NCBI RefSeq assembly: GCF_030717845.1
Contig: NZ_JAUZVZ010000027.1
Span: 1-51,974 of the forward strand
Source of the DNA: Alkalimonas collagenimarina
GTDB lineage: Bacteria; Pseudomonadota; Gammaproteobacteria; Enterobacterales; Alteromonadaceae
Length of the DNA: 51,974 bases
Direction of reading: 5' to 3'
Under the pieces are notes generated by a model that worked only from the letters and a program-made list of their open reading frames with translations, was not told where the DNA came from and did no database searches. Every line of letters begins with the position of its first letter. Positions within the stretch are counted from its first letter, which is position 1. Positions 28,334 through 37,327 of the stretch are shown one piece after another. Made by a program: the position numbers and the translations under genes.

Positions 28334-28828
28334 ATGAGTAACGTAGCTAAACAAACCGCAAAGAATGCAGAAAGTGGTGATGAAGTACTGCAGTGGGTTA
28401 CTTTTAAATTGCAGCAAGAAACCTATGGTATCAATGTGATGCAGGTGCAAGAAGTGCTTCGTTACACTGAAATAGCTCCTGTACCTGGCTCACCGGACTA
28501 TGTGATGGGAATTATCAACTTGCGTGGCAATGTGGTCACGGTCATTGATACCCGAACTCGCTTTGGCCTGGAAGGTTCAGAGGTGTCTGACAATAGCCGT
28601 ATCGTCATTATTGAAGCGGATAAGCAGGTGATCGGTATTTTGGTCGACAGTGTGGCCGAAGTGGTGTATCTAAAAGCCTCAGAAATTGATACCGCACCTA
28701 ACGTAGGGAATGATGAGAGTGCTAAGTTTATTCAGGGCGTGACGAATCGTGAGGGTGAGCTGCTCATTTTGGTTGATCTGAATAAATTACTCACTGATGA
28801 AGAGTGGGATGAAATCAGTAGCATTTAA
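28334..28828 (+). CDS. cheW: Chemotaxis coupling protein CheW
   Basis: CheW links chemoreceptors to CheA. The 164-residue CheW domain reads WVTFKLQQETYGINVMQVQE, then PGSPDYVMGIINLRGNVVTV and VIGILVDSVAEVVYL. Starts at ATG after AGGAGCAGG, 42 bp after parP. Length is normal. Confidence 0.97.
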   Translation: MSNVAKQTAKNAESGDEVLQWVTFKLQQETYGINVMQVQEVLRYTEIAPVPGSPDYVMGIINLRGNVVTVIDTRTRFGLEGSEVSDNSRIVIIEADKQVIGILVDSVAEVVYLKASEIDTAPNVGNDESAKFIQGVTNREGELLILVDLNKLLTDEEWDEISSI

Positions 28829-28840
28829 CAGGAGCCCGAC

Positions 28841-29275
28841 ATGATGCTGTGGTGGTTGATCGCGCTGACTTTCGTGGTCGTGTTGCTGGTGTACCGTTTG
28901 TTTACGATAGAACGTTCAGCGGACAGTGTACTGCCAGATCTCAATGCTGCGTTGGATACTACCAAGACAGAGAGTCAACTGACTGAGCAAATCATCTTAC
29001 TTCGTGCGGAGCTAACGGAGCTACGCTCTGGCGTGATAGGTGTGGGGCAGCGGGTACTTGAGCTAGAAGAACAGCTTTCTCAGCAAAATCAGCACATTGA
29101 GGTGCTCACTGAGCGACAACAAGCGCTTGAAATGACCGAGCCTGAATCCAAAATATACAGCCGGGCGATGAAAATGGTGCAGTTAGGGGCTGATTTGGAT
29201 GAAATTATCCGCGAATGTGAACTGCCGCGTGCTGAGGCTGAGTTGTTGTTTAACTTACATCAGCAAAAAAGCTAG
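28841..29275 (+). CDS. DUF2802 domain protein
   Basis: A 144-residue protein commonly found right after cheW in polar-flagellated gammaproteobacteria. It has one N-terminal membrane helix (MLWWLIALTFVVVLLVYRLF), a coiled coil (about 45-95) and a conserved C-terminal segment (IYSRAMKMVQLGADLDEIIR) resembling a short DNA- or protein-binding helical motif. Function is unknown; context suggests an accessory role in the polar array. An AGGAG ribosome site precedes two adjacent ATGs. Confidence 0.85.
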   Translation: MMLWWLIALTFVVVLLVYRLFTIERSADSVLPDLNAALDTTKTESQLTEQIILLRAELTELRSGVIGVGQRVLELEEQLSQQNQHIEVLTERQQALEMTEPESKIYSRAMKMVQLGADLDEIIRECELPRAEAELLFNLHQQKS

Positions 29276-29291
29276 GTGACCAGTAAAAGGG

Positions 29292-29591
29292 TTAGGTTTT
29301 TAAATCGATCCGTTGATGAATATTGTGCCAATCGTCGGGAAACTTTCCTTGCAAGACGTATGAGAATGCAATCAACTCGGCAATAATCAAATACAACTCT
29401 TTTGGAATTGAGTCGCCAAGCTCCATTTTTGCCAATAGCTTGGTCAGTTCTTCATCTTCATGAATAAGAACTCCGTGCTCTTTTGCCACTGCCAGTATCT
29501 CTTCAGCAAGAGCACCATGCCCTTTTGCAATAATTTTAGGTGCTGCTTTGCCATCATATTTTAACGCCGTTGCCGATTTCTCTTTTTTCAT
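29292..29591 (-). CDS. Orphan FlhB/YscU C-terminal domain protein
   Basis: The 99-residue protein (MKKEKSATALKYDGKAAPKI) matches the FlhB fragment that follows the NPTH cleavage site: ALKYDGKAAPKIIAKGHGAL aligns with ALRYKQGRDRAPVVVAKGVD of FlhB, and the downstream EHGVLIHEDEELTKLLAKM with its EHKIPLVESPALARAI. No membrane helices or NPTH site are present. The ATG at 29591 has AAGGAA upstream; a further in-frame ATG 11 codons upstream overlaps the end of the neighbour. Such FlhB2-like proteins can substitute for the FlhB tail in some bacteria. Encoded just after the second fliK-like gene. Confidence 0.85.
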   Translation of the reverse strand: MKKEKSATALKYDGKAAPKIIAKGHGALAEEILAVAKEHGVLIHEDEELTKLLAKMELGDSIPKELYLIIAELIAFSYVLQGKFPDDWHNIHQRIDLKT

Positions 29592-29607
29592 CAGAAGTTC
29601 CTTAGCG

Positions 29608-31467
29608 TTAGACTTGAATTGCAATCAGACTACTGTGTCTGGCTATCAGGCTTTCCGGTATTTTTCCCAGTTGGCACTCTGCTTCTTTCACGTCTATCCC
29701 CTGTGCTTTGAGTCGATCGGATAATATTGGTAAAAATTGCTCGGCCAAACGTTGAGTTGCTGGAAGATCCGTATAAAGTTGCAGCTTCAATTGATTGTCC
29801 TGCAACCGGGCCGTGGCTAATAGATCACCATGCTCGGCTAGCTGAAAGCGCATCGTCAGTTGCCACATTTTCTGTTGCTCGCCTGAGGCCGATGTTTCTT
29901 CTTCTTTTTGTTCAATATGTAGTTGGCTCAGGACGGATTGTTGCTCTTGCTGCAATGGCAGTTGCAACACAAACTGAGTTCCTTGCTGCAATTCTGCCGT
30001 CGCCAGCTGGCTTTGCTGTATGGCACTGCTATGACTGGCAAGTTGCCGTAATAATGAACTTGCGCTACCAGGCTCCAGCTGTTGGATGAGTTGCACCAGT
30101 CGCTGGCTGCTGGTTTGTTGTTGAGCTGGCACTGGGCGTTGACTTAACTTACCTAGTAATAGCTGGATGGCTAACGCAAGGGTTCCAGCTGCTGAGTTGG
30201 TGGCTTGAGGTGAGGTCAATACTGGATTGAATTGCAAAATAGCTTGCAGCTGTTGCTGTAATTGCTGCGTATTCAGAATGCTTTGAGCGTTTGGTTGGCT
30301 TTGTCGTACCAGTTGCAAAACCTGTTGCACCGCTAGCGGTAACTCAGGCAATGATGCGAGACGAGAAGGGTTATCACTCAACAATGGCATCAGGGTGCGC
30401 CAGGCTTGATCCAACAACTGGCGTTGTGGTGTTTCAATGGGGGCCTTTGCACTTTGTGTGTTTGCGGGGGAAGGCGCTATGTTCGGTGCCTCCTTGCCTG
30501 ACAGCTGAACAGGACGATTAAATGACTCTGCCGATACCGCTAGTTTATGATCAGTTTTTTGAAGTGACTGCAGTTGTAATTGCCAGCTGTTCTGTTCGTT
30601 AAGCAATTGGATCTGATAAGCCCCAGAGGGTAACCGGACTTGCGGCAAGGGTAACATCAGGCTTCCGAGCTGCAAATACTGTTGTTGCAGCTTTGATGGT
30701 AAAGCCGTTTGCTGGACGCTGGCCGCTAAACTGCTAAGCAATTGCTGCTGCAACTGAATAGGCAAGGTTAATTGCTGACTGACTGGCTTGCTCACGTTGG
30801 AGGTTGGTATCGCGGCGGTTGATTGTTGTACTGAACTTGCTGTTGTAGCTTGTTGGTTTTGGCTAAATTTCGCAGTAGCCAGAGTTGGTTGAGCGGTTTT
30901 TATTTCAATAAATAAGGTAGGCTCTTGGCCTGTTCCAAGGGTAATACTCGCTTGCAACCGAGCGGTTGGATACTGTACTTGAAGTGATTGTATGGTTTTA
31001 TGCAAAGCAGTAGGCAAAAGTACTACACTGCCTTGTGGCAAACGAAGTTGAGTTTGATGAGAGCCTATCGAAAGTTCTACAGGGATCTGACTGGCTGAAG
31101 AAGGTTGTTGTTGCGATAACTGAGCGGAGCCTGCCCAATTTAATGCCAGAGTGAGCGCCTGTTGTTGATTTAATGGAAAGGATTGCGTGGCTTCGCCTTT
31201 GGCTTGAACAGCAACCTGTATTCGGCCATCAGGTTGTTGGCTAAAGCTAGCTTGCAATTGACTACCATTGTTGCCTGTTACAGATGCTGGAAGGCGAATT
31301 TGTAGTAAACCCTGACTGGTTGATAGCTGCAGTAAGCGAGCACCTTGCACTGGGTCCGTCAACAAAACGCCCGGGTACAGTCGATCGGCTTGCAACTGGA
31401 TTGCGGTTGCATCCACTTTCCCGGAAGGCTTGATTTGCATAAGTTGCTCAAGTTTGATCGGGTTCAT
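29608..31467 (-). CDS. Second FliK-like hook-length control domain protein
   Basis: A 619-residue, glutamine- and leucine-rich protein. Its C-terminal part (about 530-610: QLTMRFQLAEHGDLLATARL, then LKAQGIDVKEAECQLG) resembles the FliK C-terminal domain that contacts FlhB. The N-terminal two-thirds have low-complexity Q/S stretches like an export ruler. It ends 16 bp before the FlhB-tail gene's ATG, so the two form an operon divergent from ccmA. A FliK-like gene beside ccmA is also seen in Pseudomonas. Whether it measures the hook or another structure cannot be told from sequence. Confidence 0.8.
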   Translation of the reverse strand: MNPIKLEQLMQIKPSGKVDATAIQLQADRLYPGVLLTDPVQGARLLQLSTSQGLLQIRLPASVTGNNGSQLQASFSQQPDGRIQVAVQAKGEATQSFPLNQQQALTLALNWAGSAQLSQQQPSSASQIPVELSIGSHQTQLRLPQGSVVLLPTALHKTIQSLQVQYPTARLQASITLGTGQEPTLFIEIKTAQPTLATAKFSQNQQATTASSVQQSTAAIPTSNVSKPVSQQLTLPIQLQQQLLSSLAASVQQTALPSKLQQQYLQLGSLMLPLPQVRLPSGAYQIQLLNEQNSWQLQLQSLQKTDHKLAVSAESFNRPVQLSGKEAPNIAPSPANTQSAKAPIETPQRQLLDQAWRTLMPLLSDNPSRLASLPELPLAVQQVLQLVRQSQPNAQSILNTQQLQQQLQAILQFNPVLTSPQATNSAAGTLALAIQLLLGKLSQRPVPAQQQTSSQRLVQLIQQLEPGSASSLLRQLASHSSAIQQSQLATAELQQGTQFVLQLPLQQEQQSVLSQLHIEQKEEETSASGEQQKMWQLTMRFQLAEHGDLLATARLQDNQLKLQLYTDLPATQRLAEQFLPILSDRLKAQGIDVKEAECQLGKIPESLIARHSSLIAIQV

Positions 31468-31561
31468 GTTTTTGCCATCTTTACAGCTATTCTGCTGGTT
31501 TGTCGCATTCGTATTTCCACCACAATATGGTAAGATCCGCGCAATTTTTCAGGAGGCTGCC

Positions 31562-32188
31562 GTGACAGAATTCTTTAGTGCCCAAGGCTTGAGTTGCATA
31601 CGCCAAGACAGAGTCCTGTTTGAGCAGCTCGACTTGACTCTAAATTCAGGCGAACTGTTGCAAATCCAAGGAAAAAATGGTGCCGGCAAAAGTTCATTGT
31701 TGCGCTTGCTGGCCGGATTGTCCACTCCTGATGATGGTACTATTTATTTCCAAGGGCAACTTATTGCTGAATGTTTGGAACAATATGCTGCCTCTTTATG
31801 CTATATCGGCCATCAAAGCGGGATCCATGAACAGTTAACGGCCATGGAGAATATTGCTTTTTGGCGTGCGGCCTATCAGTTGCCCTATGTTGATAGTATG
31901 ACACTGTTGGGCGAGCTTGGTTTAGCTGGCCTGGAAGATCTTCCCTGCCATATGCTGTCTGCAGGTCAGCAACGTCGGGTATCTCTGGCTCGATTATGGC
32001 TAACGAATTGCCCATTGTGGATTTTAGATGAGCCTTTTACCGCGCTTGATCAATCAGCGATTCAACGTCTTCAGTACCGCTTTCGGCAACACCTCGCTCA
32101 AGGCGGCGCCATGATCGTCACCACACATCAACCCCTTAGTGATGGTTTTTCTTGTTTAAAAACTCTGGAGTTGAGCTACCGATGGTAA
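31562..32188 (+). CDS. ccmA: Heme export ABC ATPase CcmA
   Basis: CcmA is the ATPase of the CcmABCD complex that releases holo-CcmE during cytochrome c maturation. The GTG at 31562 (208 residues) has AGGAGG seven bases upstream; a longer frame reaches back to 31430 but would overlap the divergent fliK-like gene. Walker A is GKNGAGKSSLLRLL, the signature LSAGQQRRVSLARL and Walker B LWILDEPFTALD. It overlaps ccmB. Confidence 0.96.
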   Translation: MTEFFSAQGLSCIRQDRVLFEQLDLTLNSGELLQIQGKNGAGKSSLLRLLAGLSTPDDGTIYFQGQLIAECLEQYAASLCYIGHQSGIHEQLTAMENIAFWRAAYQLPYVDSMTLLGELGLAGLEDLPCHMLSAGQQRRVSLARLWLTNCPLWILDEPFTALDQSAIQRLQYRFRQHLAQGGAMIVTTHQPLSDGFSCLKTLELSYRW

Positions 32189-32841
32189 GCGTATTTATCC
32201 GGCGCGAGCTGGCGTTGCTGGCGCGGCAAAAAGCAGACTGGCTCAACCCGTTGTTATTTTTTATTATTGTACTGACGTTGTTCCCATTAGGGGTTGGACC
32301 AGAACCTAATCAGTTGCGTATAATGGCACCTGGCATCGTGTGGATTGCAGCCTTATTAAGTGTGCTGTTGGCTTCCGAGCGCTTGTTCCGCGATGATTAT
32401 CGTAATGGTGTGATTGAGCAGTTGGTGGCTAATCGTCAGGCCTTGATGCCTTTTGTGCTCGCTAAAATAGTGACCAACTGGCTAAGTACCGGATTACCGC
32501 TGGTGGTTATATCACCGGTTGTTGCCATGTTACTTGGAGTGGAACCAGCTGCTTTTGTCGCCATGATGTTGACGCTGCTTATCGGTACCCCTTTGTTAAG
32601 TATCCTGAGTGTATTAGGGGCAGCTATTACTATGGCGGCGGACAAGGGTGGGATTTTATTGGCTTTATTGATTCTACCGCTATACATTCCATTGCTGATT
32701 TTTGCCAGTGCGGCAATTGAAGCGGCCGGGATGGGATTACCGTACAATGGCCAATTGGCTATTCTGGTCGCCATGTTATTGTTGGCGTTTGCCTTGGTTC
32801 CGCTGGCTATTGCCAGCGCGCTACGTATAAATGTGAGTTAG
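32182..32841 (+). CDS. ccmB: Heme export ABC permease CcmB
   Basis: CcmB is the six-helix membrane partner of CcmA. The start MVSVFIRRELALLARQKADW gives 219 residues, matching the family (about 220); the longer in-frame start lies inside ccmA. It overlaps the ccmA stop by 7 bp and ends 1 bp before ccmC. Helices are evident throughout (for example NPLLFFIIVLTLFPLGVG). Confidence 0.95.
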   Translation: MVSVFIRRELALLARQKADWLNPLLFFIIVLTLFPLGVGPEPNQLRIMAPGIVWIAALLSVLLASERLFRDDYRNGVIEQLVANRQALMPFVLAKIVTNWLSTGLPLVVISPVVAMLLGVEPAAFVAMMLTLLIGTPLLSILSVLGAAITMAADKGGILLALLILPLYIPLLIFASAAIEAAGMGLPYNGQLAILVAMLLLAFALVPLAIASALRINVS

Positions 32842-32842
32842 T

Positions 32843-33580
32843 ATGTTTAAATGGCTGCATCCTCTAGCAAAACCTGAAATCCTGTATCACTTTTGTGGCC
32901 GCTTGCTGCCGTGGTTAATGGGATCTGCTGTATTGACCTTGTTGTTCGGTAACATTTGGGGACTGGCTTTTTCACCGCCAGATTATCAACAGTTTGATAC
33001 CGTTCGGATCATATACATCCATGTTCCGTCTGCCTTACTTTCCATGGCTACTTACACCATTATGGCGATTGCCGCCTTCACTGCTTTAGTTTGGCAGATC
33101 AAGGTGGTACAATGGGCGGTACTGGCTATTGCGCCGATAGGTGCAGTGTTCACCGCAATTGCTTTACTCACCGGCATGGCGTGGGGCAAGCCGATGTGGG
33201 GAACCTGGTGGGAGTGGGATGCACGTTTAACGTCCGAATTGATTTTATTATTTCTCTACTTAGGTGTCATCGCGCTGGCTGGTGCCTTCTCTGATCGACA
33301 AACCGGAACTAAAGTGGCCTGTTTGCTGGCACTGGTTGGCTTTGTCAACGTACCGATTATTCATTTCTCGGTTGAATGGTGGAATACGCTGCATCAAGGC
33401 GCAAGTATCACTAAGTTTGATAAACCCTCAGTACACCCCAGCATGCTTTGGCCTTTATTGATTAGCTTGCTTGGCTTTTATTTACTGATGTTAGCACTTT
33501 TCTGTGTGCGGCTTCGCACCGCCATTTTACAGAATGAACAGCATCGGCCATGGGTTAAATCGGCTCTGGGAGGACAGTAA
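32843..33580 (+). CDS. ccmC: Heme delivery protein CcmC
   Basis: CcmC presents heme to CcmE in the inner membrane. The 245-residue, six-helix protein carries the WWD heme-binding domain (WGKPMWGTWWEWDARLTSEL) and the flanking histidines (IYIHVPSALLSM and WWNTLHQGASI). Overlaps ccmD by one base. Confidence 0.97.
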   Translation: MFKWLHPLAKPEILYHFCGRLLPWLMGSAVLTLLFGNIWGLAFSPPDYQQFDTVRIIYIHVPSALLSMATYTIMAIAAFTALVWQIKVVQWAVLAIAPIGAVFTAIALLTGMAWGKPMWGTWWEWDARLTSELILLFLYLGVIALAGAFSDRQTGTKVACLLALVGFVNVPIIHFSVEWWNTLHQGASITKFDKPSVHPSMLWPLLISLLGFYLLMLALFCVRLRTAILQNEQHRPWVKSALGGQ

Positions 33581-33783
33581 TGTATTTTGATAGTTTCAGT
33601 GACTTTCTGGCGATGGGGGGCTATGGCTTTTTTATCTGGCTGGCTTATGGGCTCACTTATCTGTTGTTGATTGGCTTGGTCGCCTATTGTTTTTGGGAGG
33701 TCAAAGCATTTAGGCAGCACATTCAACAAAAATTAGCCAGAGCACAACGAATTAAGCAGTATCAGGAGGCAGATCAGCCATGA
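33580..33783 (+). CDS. ccmD: Heme exporter small subunit CcmD
   Basis: A 67-residue single-helix membrane protein ([20 protein letters not shown]) with a basic C-terminal tail. CcmD stabilises CcmABC and is needed for release of holo-CcmE. Length and position between ccmC and ccmE are typical. Its end overlaps the ccmE start by 4 bp. Confidence 0.92.
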   Translation: MYFDSFSDFLAMGGYGFFIWLAYGLTYLLLIGLVAYCFWEVKAFRQHIQQKLARAQRIKQYQEADQP

Positions 33784-34271
33784 ACTCAAGACGTCAAAAG
33801 CGGTTATGGTCGGTGTTATCAATTGTTATTTTAGTGGCAGGTGCCATTGGTGCCATGCTCTATGCATTGCAGCAAAATATCAATCTTTTTTACACGCCTA
33901 CCCAGTTAGTTGAAGGGATTGGCAAAGATAAAATCCGGCCTGAAATTGGCCAGCGTTTACGTATTGGTGGCTTGGTGGTTGAGGGCTCGGTACAACGAGA
34001 CCCTGAATCCTTGTTGGTGCGTTTTGATTTAGTGGATACTGGCCCAATTGTGACGGTAGAGTATGAGGGCATTTTGCCCGATTTATTCCGTGAAGGGCAG
34101 GGTATTGTGGCACAAGGCCACTTGGTGAACGAACGCTTGATTCGCGCCACTGAAGTTCTGGCAAAACATGATGAAGAATACATGCCGGCTGAAGTAGCTA
34201 AAGCACTGATGGGAATTGAGCACGTGCCGCCCTCTCAGCAAACGTCTTATGGCTCAGAAGGGAGTTACTGA
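33780..34271 (+). CDS. ccmE: Heme chaperone CcmE
   Basis: CcmE carries heme covalently through the periplasm. The 163-residue protein has an N-terminal membrane anchor (about 8-30) and an OB-fold. The heme-attaching His and Tyr lie in [10 protein letters not shown] near the C-terminus (family motif HxxxY). It overlaps ccmF by one base (stop TGA with ATG). Confidence 0.97.
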   Translation: MNSRRQKRLWSVLSIVILVAGAIGAMLYALQQNINLFYTPTQLVEGIGKDKIRPEIGQRLRIGGLVVEGSVQRDPESLLVRFDLVDTGPIVTVEYEGILPDLFREGQGIVAQGHLVNERLIRATEVLAKHDEEYMPAEVAKALMGIEHVPPSQQTSYGSEGSY

Positions 34272-36256
34272 TGGTCCCTGAACTTGGCCAAATCGCACTG
34301 ACATTTTCATTTGCGTTGTCTTTGTTGTTGGGTACCTTGCCATTGTATGGCAGTTACACCGGTAACGAACGCGCCTTGATGTTGGCTAAACCTCTGGCTA
34401 TTGGCGCCATGGTCTTTGCTGGCATTGCTTTTATCGCACTGAGTTATGCGTTTTACTACGATGACTTTACTGTGATCAATGTTGCTTCCAATTCAAGCTC
34501 AGTGCTGCCTTGGTATTATAAACTTACCGCAACCTGGGGTTCACACGAAGGTTCGATGTTACTTTGGGTCTGGATCCTGACTATCTGGACAGCTGCGGTA
34601 GCCGTGTTTTCTAAACAATTGCCGCTACTGATGCAAGGCCGTATCTTGGGCATTATGGGTTTAATCGGCGTTGGCTTTATTGCTTTTTCGTTGTTTATGT
34701 CCAATCCATTTGAGCGCAGCCTGCCGTATTTTCCTGCCGAAGGTAATGATCTAAACCCGTTGCTGCAAGACTTTGGCATGATTATCCATCCTCCCTTGCT
34801 GTACATGGGGTATGTTGGTTTTGCGGTGTCGTTTGCTTTTGCTATTGCTGCACTTCTGGGTGGTAAATTTGATAGCACCTGGGCACGTTGGGCCCGCCCT
34901 TGGACGCTGGCTGCCTGGATGTTCTTAACCCTGGGTATTATGTTAGGTAGTTGGTGGGCTTATAAAGAGCTGGGCTGGGGCGGTTGGTGGTTCTGGGACC
35001 CCGTTGAAAATGCGTCCTTTATGCCCTGGCTGGTGGGAACCGCTTTGATCCATACTTTGGCGGTGACTGAAAAACGCGGTACCTACAAATCCTGGACGGT
35101 ACTGCTGGCGTTGGCCGCTTTTTCGTTAAGTTTGCTGGGAGCATTCTTAGTGCGTTCTGGTGTACTGGTCTCTGTGCACTCTTTTGCTACCGACCCAAGC
35201 CGTGGTGTGTTTTTGTTGGTGTTTTTACTGCTGGTGATAGGCGGTGCTTTGTTGTTGTATGCGCTTCGAATGCGCTCGGTACGCAGTGAGTCTCGCTACA
35301 AATTGTTCTCACGGGAAGTGATGTTGTGGGGCAATAATGTGTTTTTGTTGACAGCGACCCTAGTGGTGTTTTTAGGCACTCTGTTGCCGCTATTTCATCA
35401 GGAGTTAGGGCTTGGAACCATCTCCATTGGTGAGCCTTTCTTTGACGCTATGTTTTTCTATCTGGCCATTCCCTTTAGCTTACTGCTGGGCCTTGGGCCA
35501 TGGGTCCGTTGGAAACAACAAAAGTGGCAAACACTGATCCCACCGATGTCGATGGTAGCGATTGCTGCTTTAGTGGTGGCTCTGGGCATGATGTCACTTA
35601 CTCAGTCGATACAAGCGAATACAGCATTGATTGGCTTATTGCTTGGTGCCTGGGTAGGGATGTCTGCTATTGGTGAGGTAGGTCAACGTATTCATCAGTT
35701 TGGTCAGGGACTAGCTGGCATCCGCAAATTGAATGCCAGTCATTACGGCATGACTACGGCCCATATCGGTTTTGCCGTGATGGTAGTTGGTATTGCCATG
35801 ACCACCACCTATAGTGTGGAGCGTGATGTTCGTATGCAGGTCGGTGATAGCGTGACGTTATCTGGCTATCAATTTACTTTGCTTGATGTGTACGATTTGG
35901 ATGGCCCGAACTATGGTGGTGAAGCAGCGGATCTTCGGGTTGAACGTGATGGTCGTCTGATCACCAATTTACATGCTGAGAAGCGTTTTTACACTATACA
36001 GCGCACTGTGATGACCCAAGCGGCCATTCATGCGCGGCTAAGCCGAGATCTGTATGTATCACTGGGCGAAGCCTTACCTGGCAATGCCTGGTCATTTAAA
36101 GTGCAGGTGAAACCTTTCGTACGCTGGATTTGGTTGGGAGGCTTGCTGATGGCGCTGGGCTCGATCTGGTCGTTGCTGGATGTTCGCTATCGTCGCAAGG
36201 TGGTAAGCCGGGTCCGTCATAACTCTGCGATCACTAAGGAGGCAGAAAATGCGTAA
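34271..36256 (+). CDS. ccmF: Cytochrome c heme ligation protein CcmF
   Basis: CcmF, with CcmH, attaches heme to apocytochrome c. The 661-residue protein has many membrane helices, the WWD domain (GWGGWWFWDPVENASFMPWL) and a conserved segment (FGMIIHPPLLYMGYVGFAVS) with an expected heme-ligand His. The C-terminal periplasmic domain (about 510-620) is normal. Its stop overlaps ccmG by 8 bp. Confidence 0.97.
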   Translation: MVPELGQIALTFSFALSLLLGTLPLYGSYTGNERALMLAKPLAIGAMVFAGIAFIALSYAFYYDDFTVINVASNSSSVLPWYYKLTATWGSHEGSMLLWVWILTIWTAAVAVFSKQLPLLMQGRILGIMGLIGVGFIAFSLFMSNPFERSLPYFPAEGNDLNPLLQDFGMIIHPPLLYMGYVGFAVSFAFAIAALLGGKFDSTWARWARPWTLAAWMFLTLGIMLGSWWAYKELGWGGWWFWDPVENASFMPWLVGTALIHTLAVTEKRGTYKSWTVLLALAAFSLSLLGAFLVRSGVLVSVHSFATDPSRGVFLLVFLLLVIGGALLLYALRMRSVRSESRYKLFSREVMLWGNNVFLLTATLVVFLGTLLPLFHQELGLGTISIGEPFFDAMFFYLAIPFSLLLGLGPWVRWKQQKWQTLIPPMSMVAIAALVVALGMMSLTQSIQANTALIGLLLGAWVGMSAIGEVGQRIHQFGQGLAGIRKLNASHYGMTTAHIGFAVMVVGIAMTTTYSVERDVRMQVGDSVTLSGYQFTLLDVYDLDGPNYGGEAADLRVERDGRLITNLHAEKRFYTIQRTVMTQAAIHARLSRDLYVSLGEALPGNAWSFKVQVKPFVRWIWLGGLLMALGSIWSLLDVRYRRKVVSRVRHNSAITKEAENA

Positions 36257-36872
36257 CTGGATGCTGTACACTCCGTTAGCTATTTTTCTAGGGGTATCGA
36301 TTTTCTTATTTACTGGCTTGTTTTCTGATCCCTGGACCCGTGATTCAGCTTTACTGAATCGGCCGTTACCAGAATTTGACCTACCAGATTTAATGCAACC
36401 TGAGCAGCGTTGGAATCGTGAGCTATTAACCGGAGAGCCCTTCTTGCTCAGTGTCTGGGGCGTGTGGTGCCCAACGTGCAAGGCGCAACTGGCTTTTATG
36501 GAACAATTAAAAGAGCAAGGTGTCAAAGTGGTTGGTTTGTATTATCCGTTACCCGTAGACCCGGCCTTTGGGGAACACTTTAGTCTGGGGCAACTGCAGC
36601 GTGATGTGCGTCAGCAGTTGCAGCAGTTTGGTGACCCTTATCAATTTAATATCTTGGATGAAAATCGTCGTATGTCGATGGATCTGGGCGTGAGCGGTGC
36701 GCCTGAAACGTTCTTAGTAGATGCCGAAGGTCGAATTCGTATGCATCATGTTGGCGATATCAATCCACGTGTCTGGCGGCAAAAGTTTGAGCCAGCTATG
36801 GAGCAGATACAAGACCAGTCGGATACGCTAGTGCAGCAAGCTGAGGTGAATCAAATCGGAGCTAGCCACTGA
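36249..36872 (+). CDS. ccmG: Periplasmic thioredoxin CcmG (DsbE)
   Basis: CcmG keeps the apocytochrome CxxCH thiols reduced. The 207-residue protein has an N-terminal membrane anchor (about 5-25) and a thioredoxin fold with active site WGVWCPTCKAQ and the cis-proline region GVSGAPETFLVD. Somewhat longer than the usual 180-185 residues, with an extra C-terminal helix. Overlaps ccmF and ccmH. Confidence 0.96.
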   Translation: MRNWMLYTPLAIFLGVSIFLFTGLFSDPWTRDSALLNRPLPEFDLPDLMQPEQRWNRELLTGEPFLLSVWGVWCPTCKAQLAFMEQLKEQGVKVVGLYYPLPVDPAFGEHFSLGQLQRDVRQQLQQFGDPYQFNILDENRRMSMDLGVSGAPETFLVDAEGRIRMHHVGDINPRVWRQKFEPAMEQIQDQSDTLVQQAEVNQIGASH

Positions 36873-37327
36873 TGAGATCCTTATGTTTATTGCTGCTATT
36901 GTCGCTCAGCACGGTCTGGGCGGCTGGTCAGGAAATTCTACCCTTTGATGATGATGGTCAGCGTAAACTCTATCAGGAGTTAACGCAGCAACTGCGTTGC
37001 CCACAATGTCAAAATCAGAATATTGCGGAATCCAATGCCGTGGTATCGATTGATATGCGTGAAAAAACCTACGAATTGGTGCAGCAGGGCCATAGCAAGC
37101 AAGAGATCATTGATTATATGATTGATCGTTATGGTTATTTTGTACATTACAGCCCACCACTGAATGCACTCACCATTATGTTATGGTTGCTGCCGGTATT
37201 TGCCTTGCTCATGATGCTGTTGTTTATGTTGCGTCGGAAAAAACAGCAGCAACAGTTGATCTCGTCCAATGCTCCGCTTGAGCAAGAGCTCAATGCGATT
37301 ATCGACGCCTACCGGAGTAAAAAATAA
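36872..37327 (+). CDS. ccmH: Cytochrome c maturation thiol oxidoreductase CcmH
   Basis: CcmH binds and reduces the apocytochrome. The 151-residue protein has a signal peptide (MRSLCLLLLLSLSTVWA), the LRCPQCQNQ redox motif, and a C-terminal membrane helix (ALTIMLWLLPVFALLMMLLF). The family's three-helix fold is present. Overlaps neighbours by one base at each end. Confidence 0.97.
   Translation: MRSLCLLLLLSLSTVWAAGQEILPFDDDGQRKLYQELTQQLRCPQCQNQNIAESNAVVSIDMREKTYELVQQGHSKQEIIDYMIDRYGYFVHYSPPLNALTIMLWLLPVFALLMMLLFMLRRKKQQQQLISSNAPLEQELNAIIDAYRSKK

Noticed and set aside
31430..31561. A longer CcmA N-terminus
   Set aside because: The extension overlaps the divergent FliK-like gene and reads through the non-coding region; AGGAGG directly precedes the GTG at 31562.
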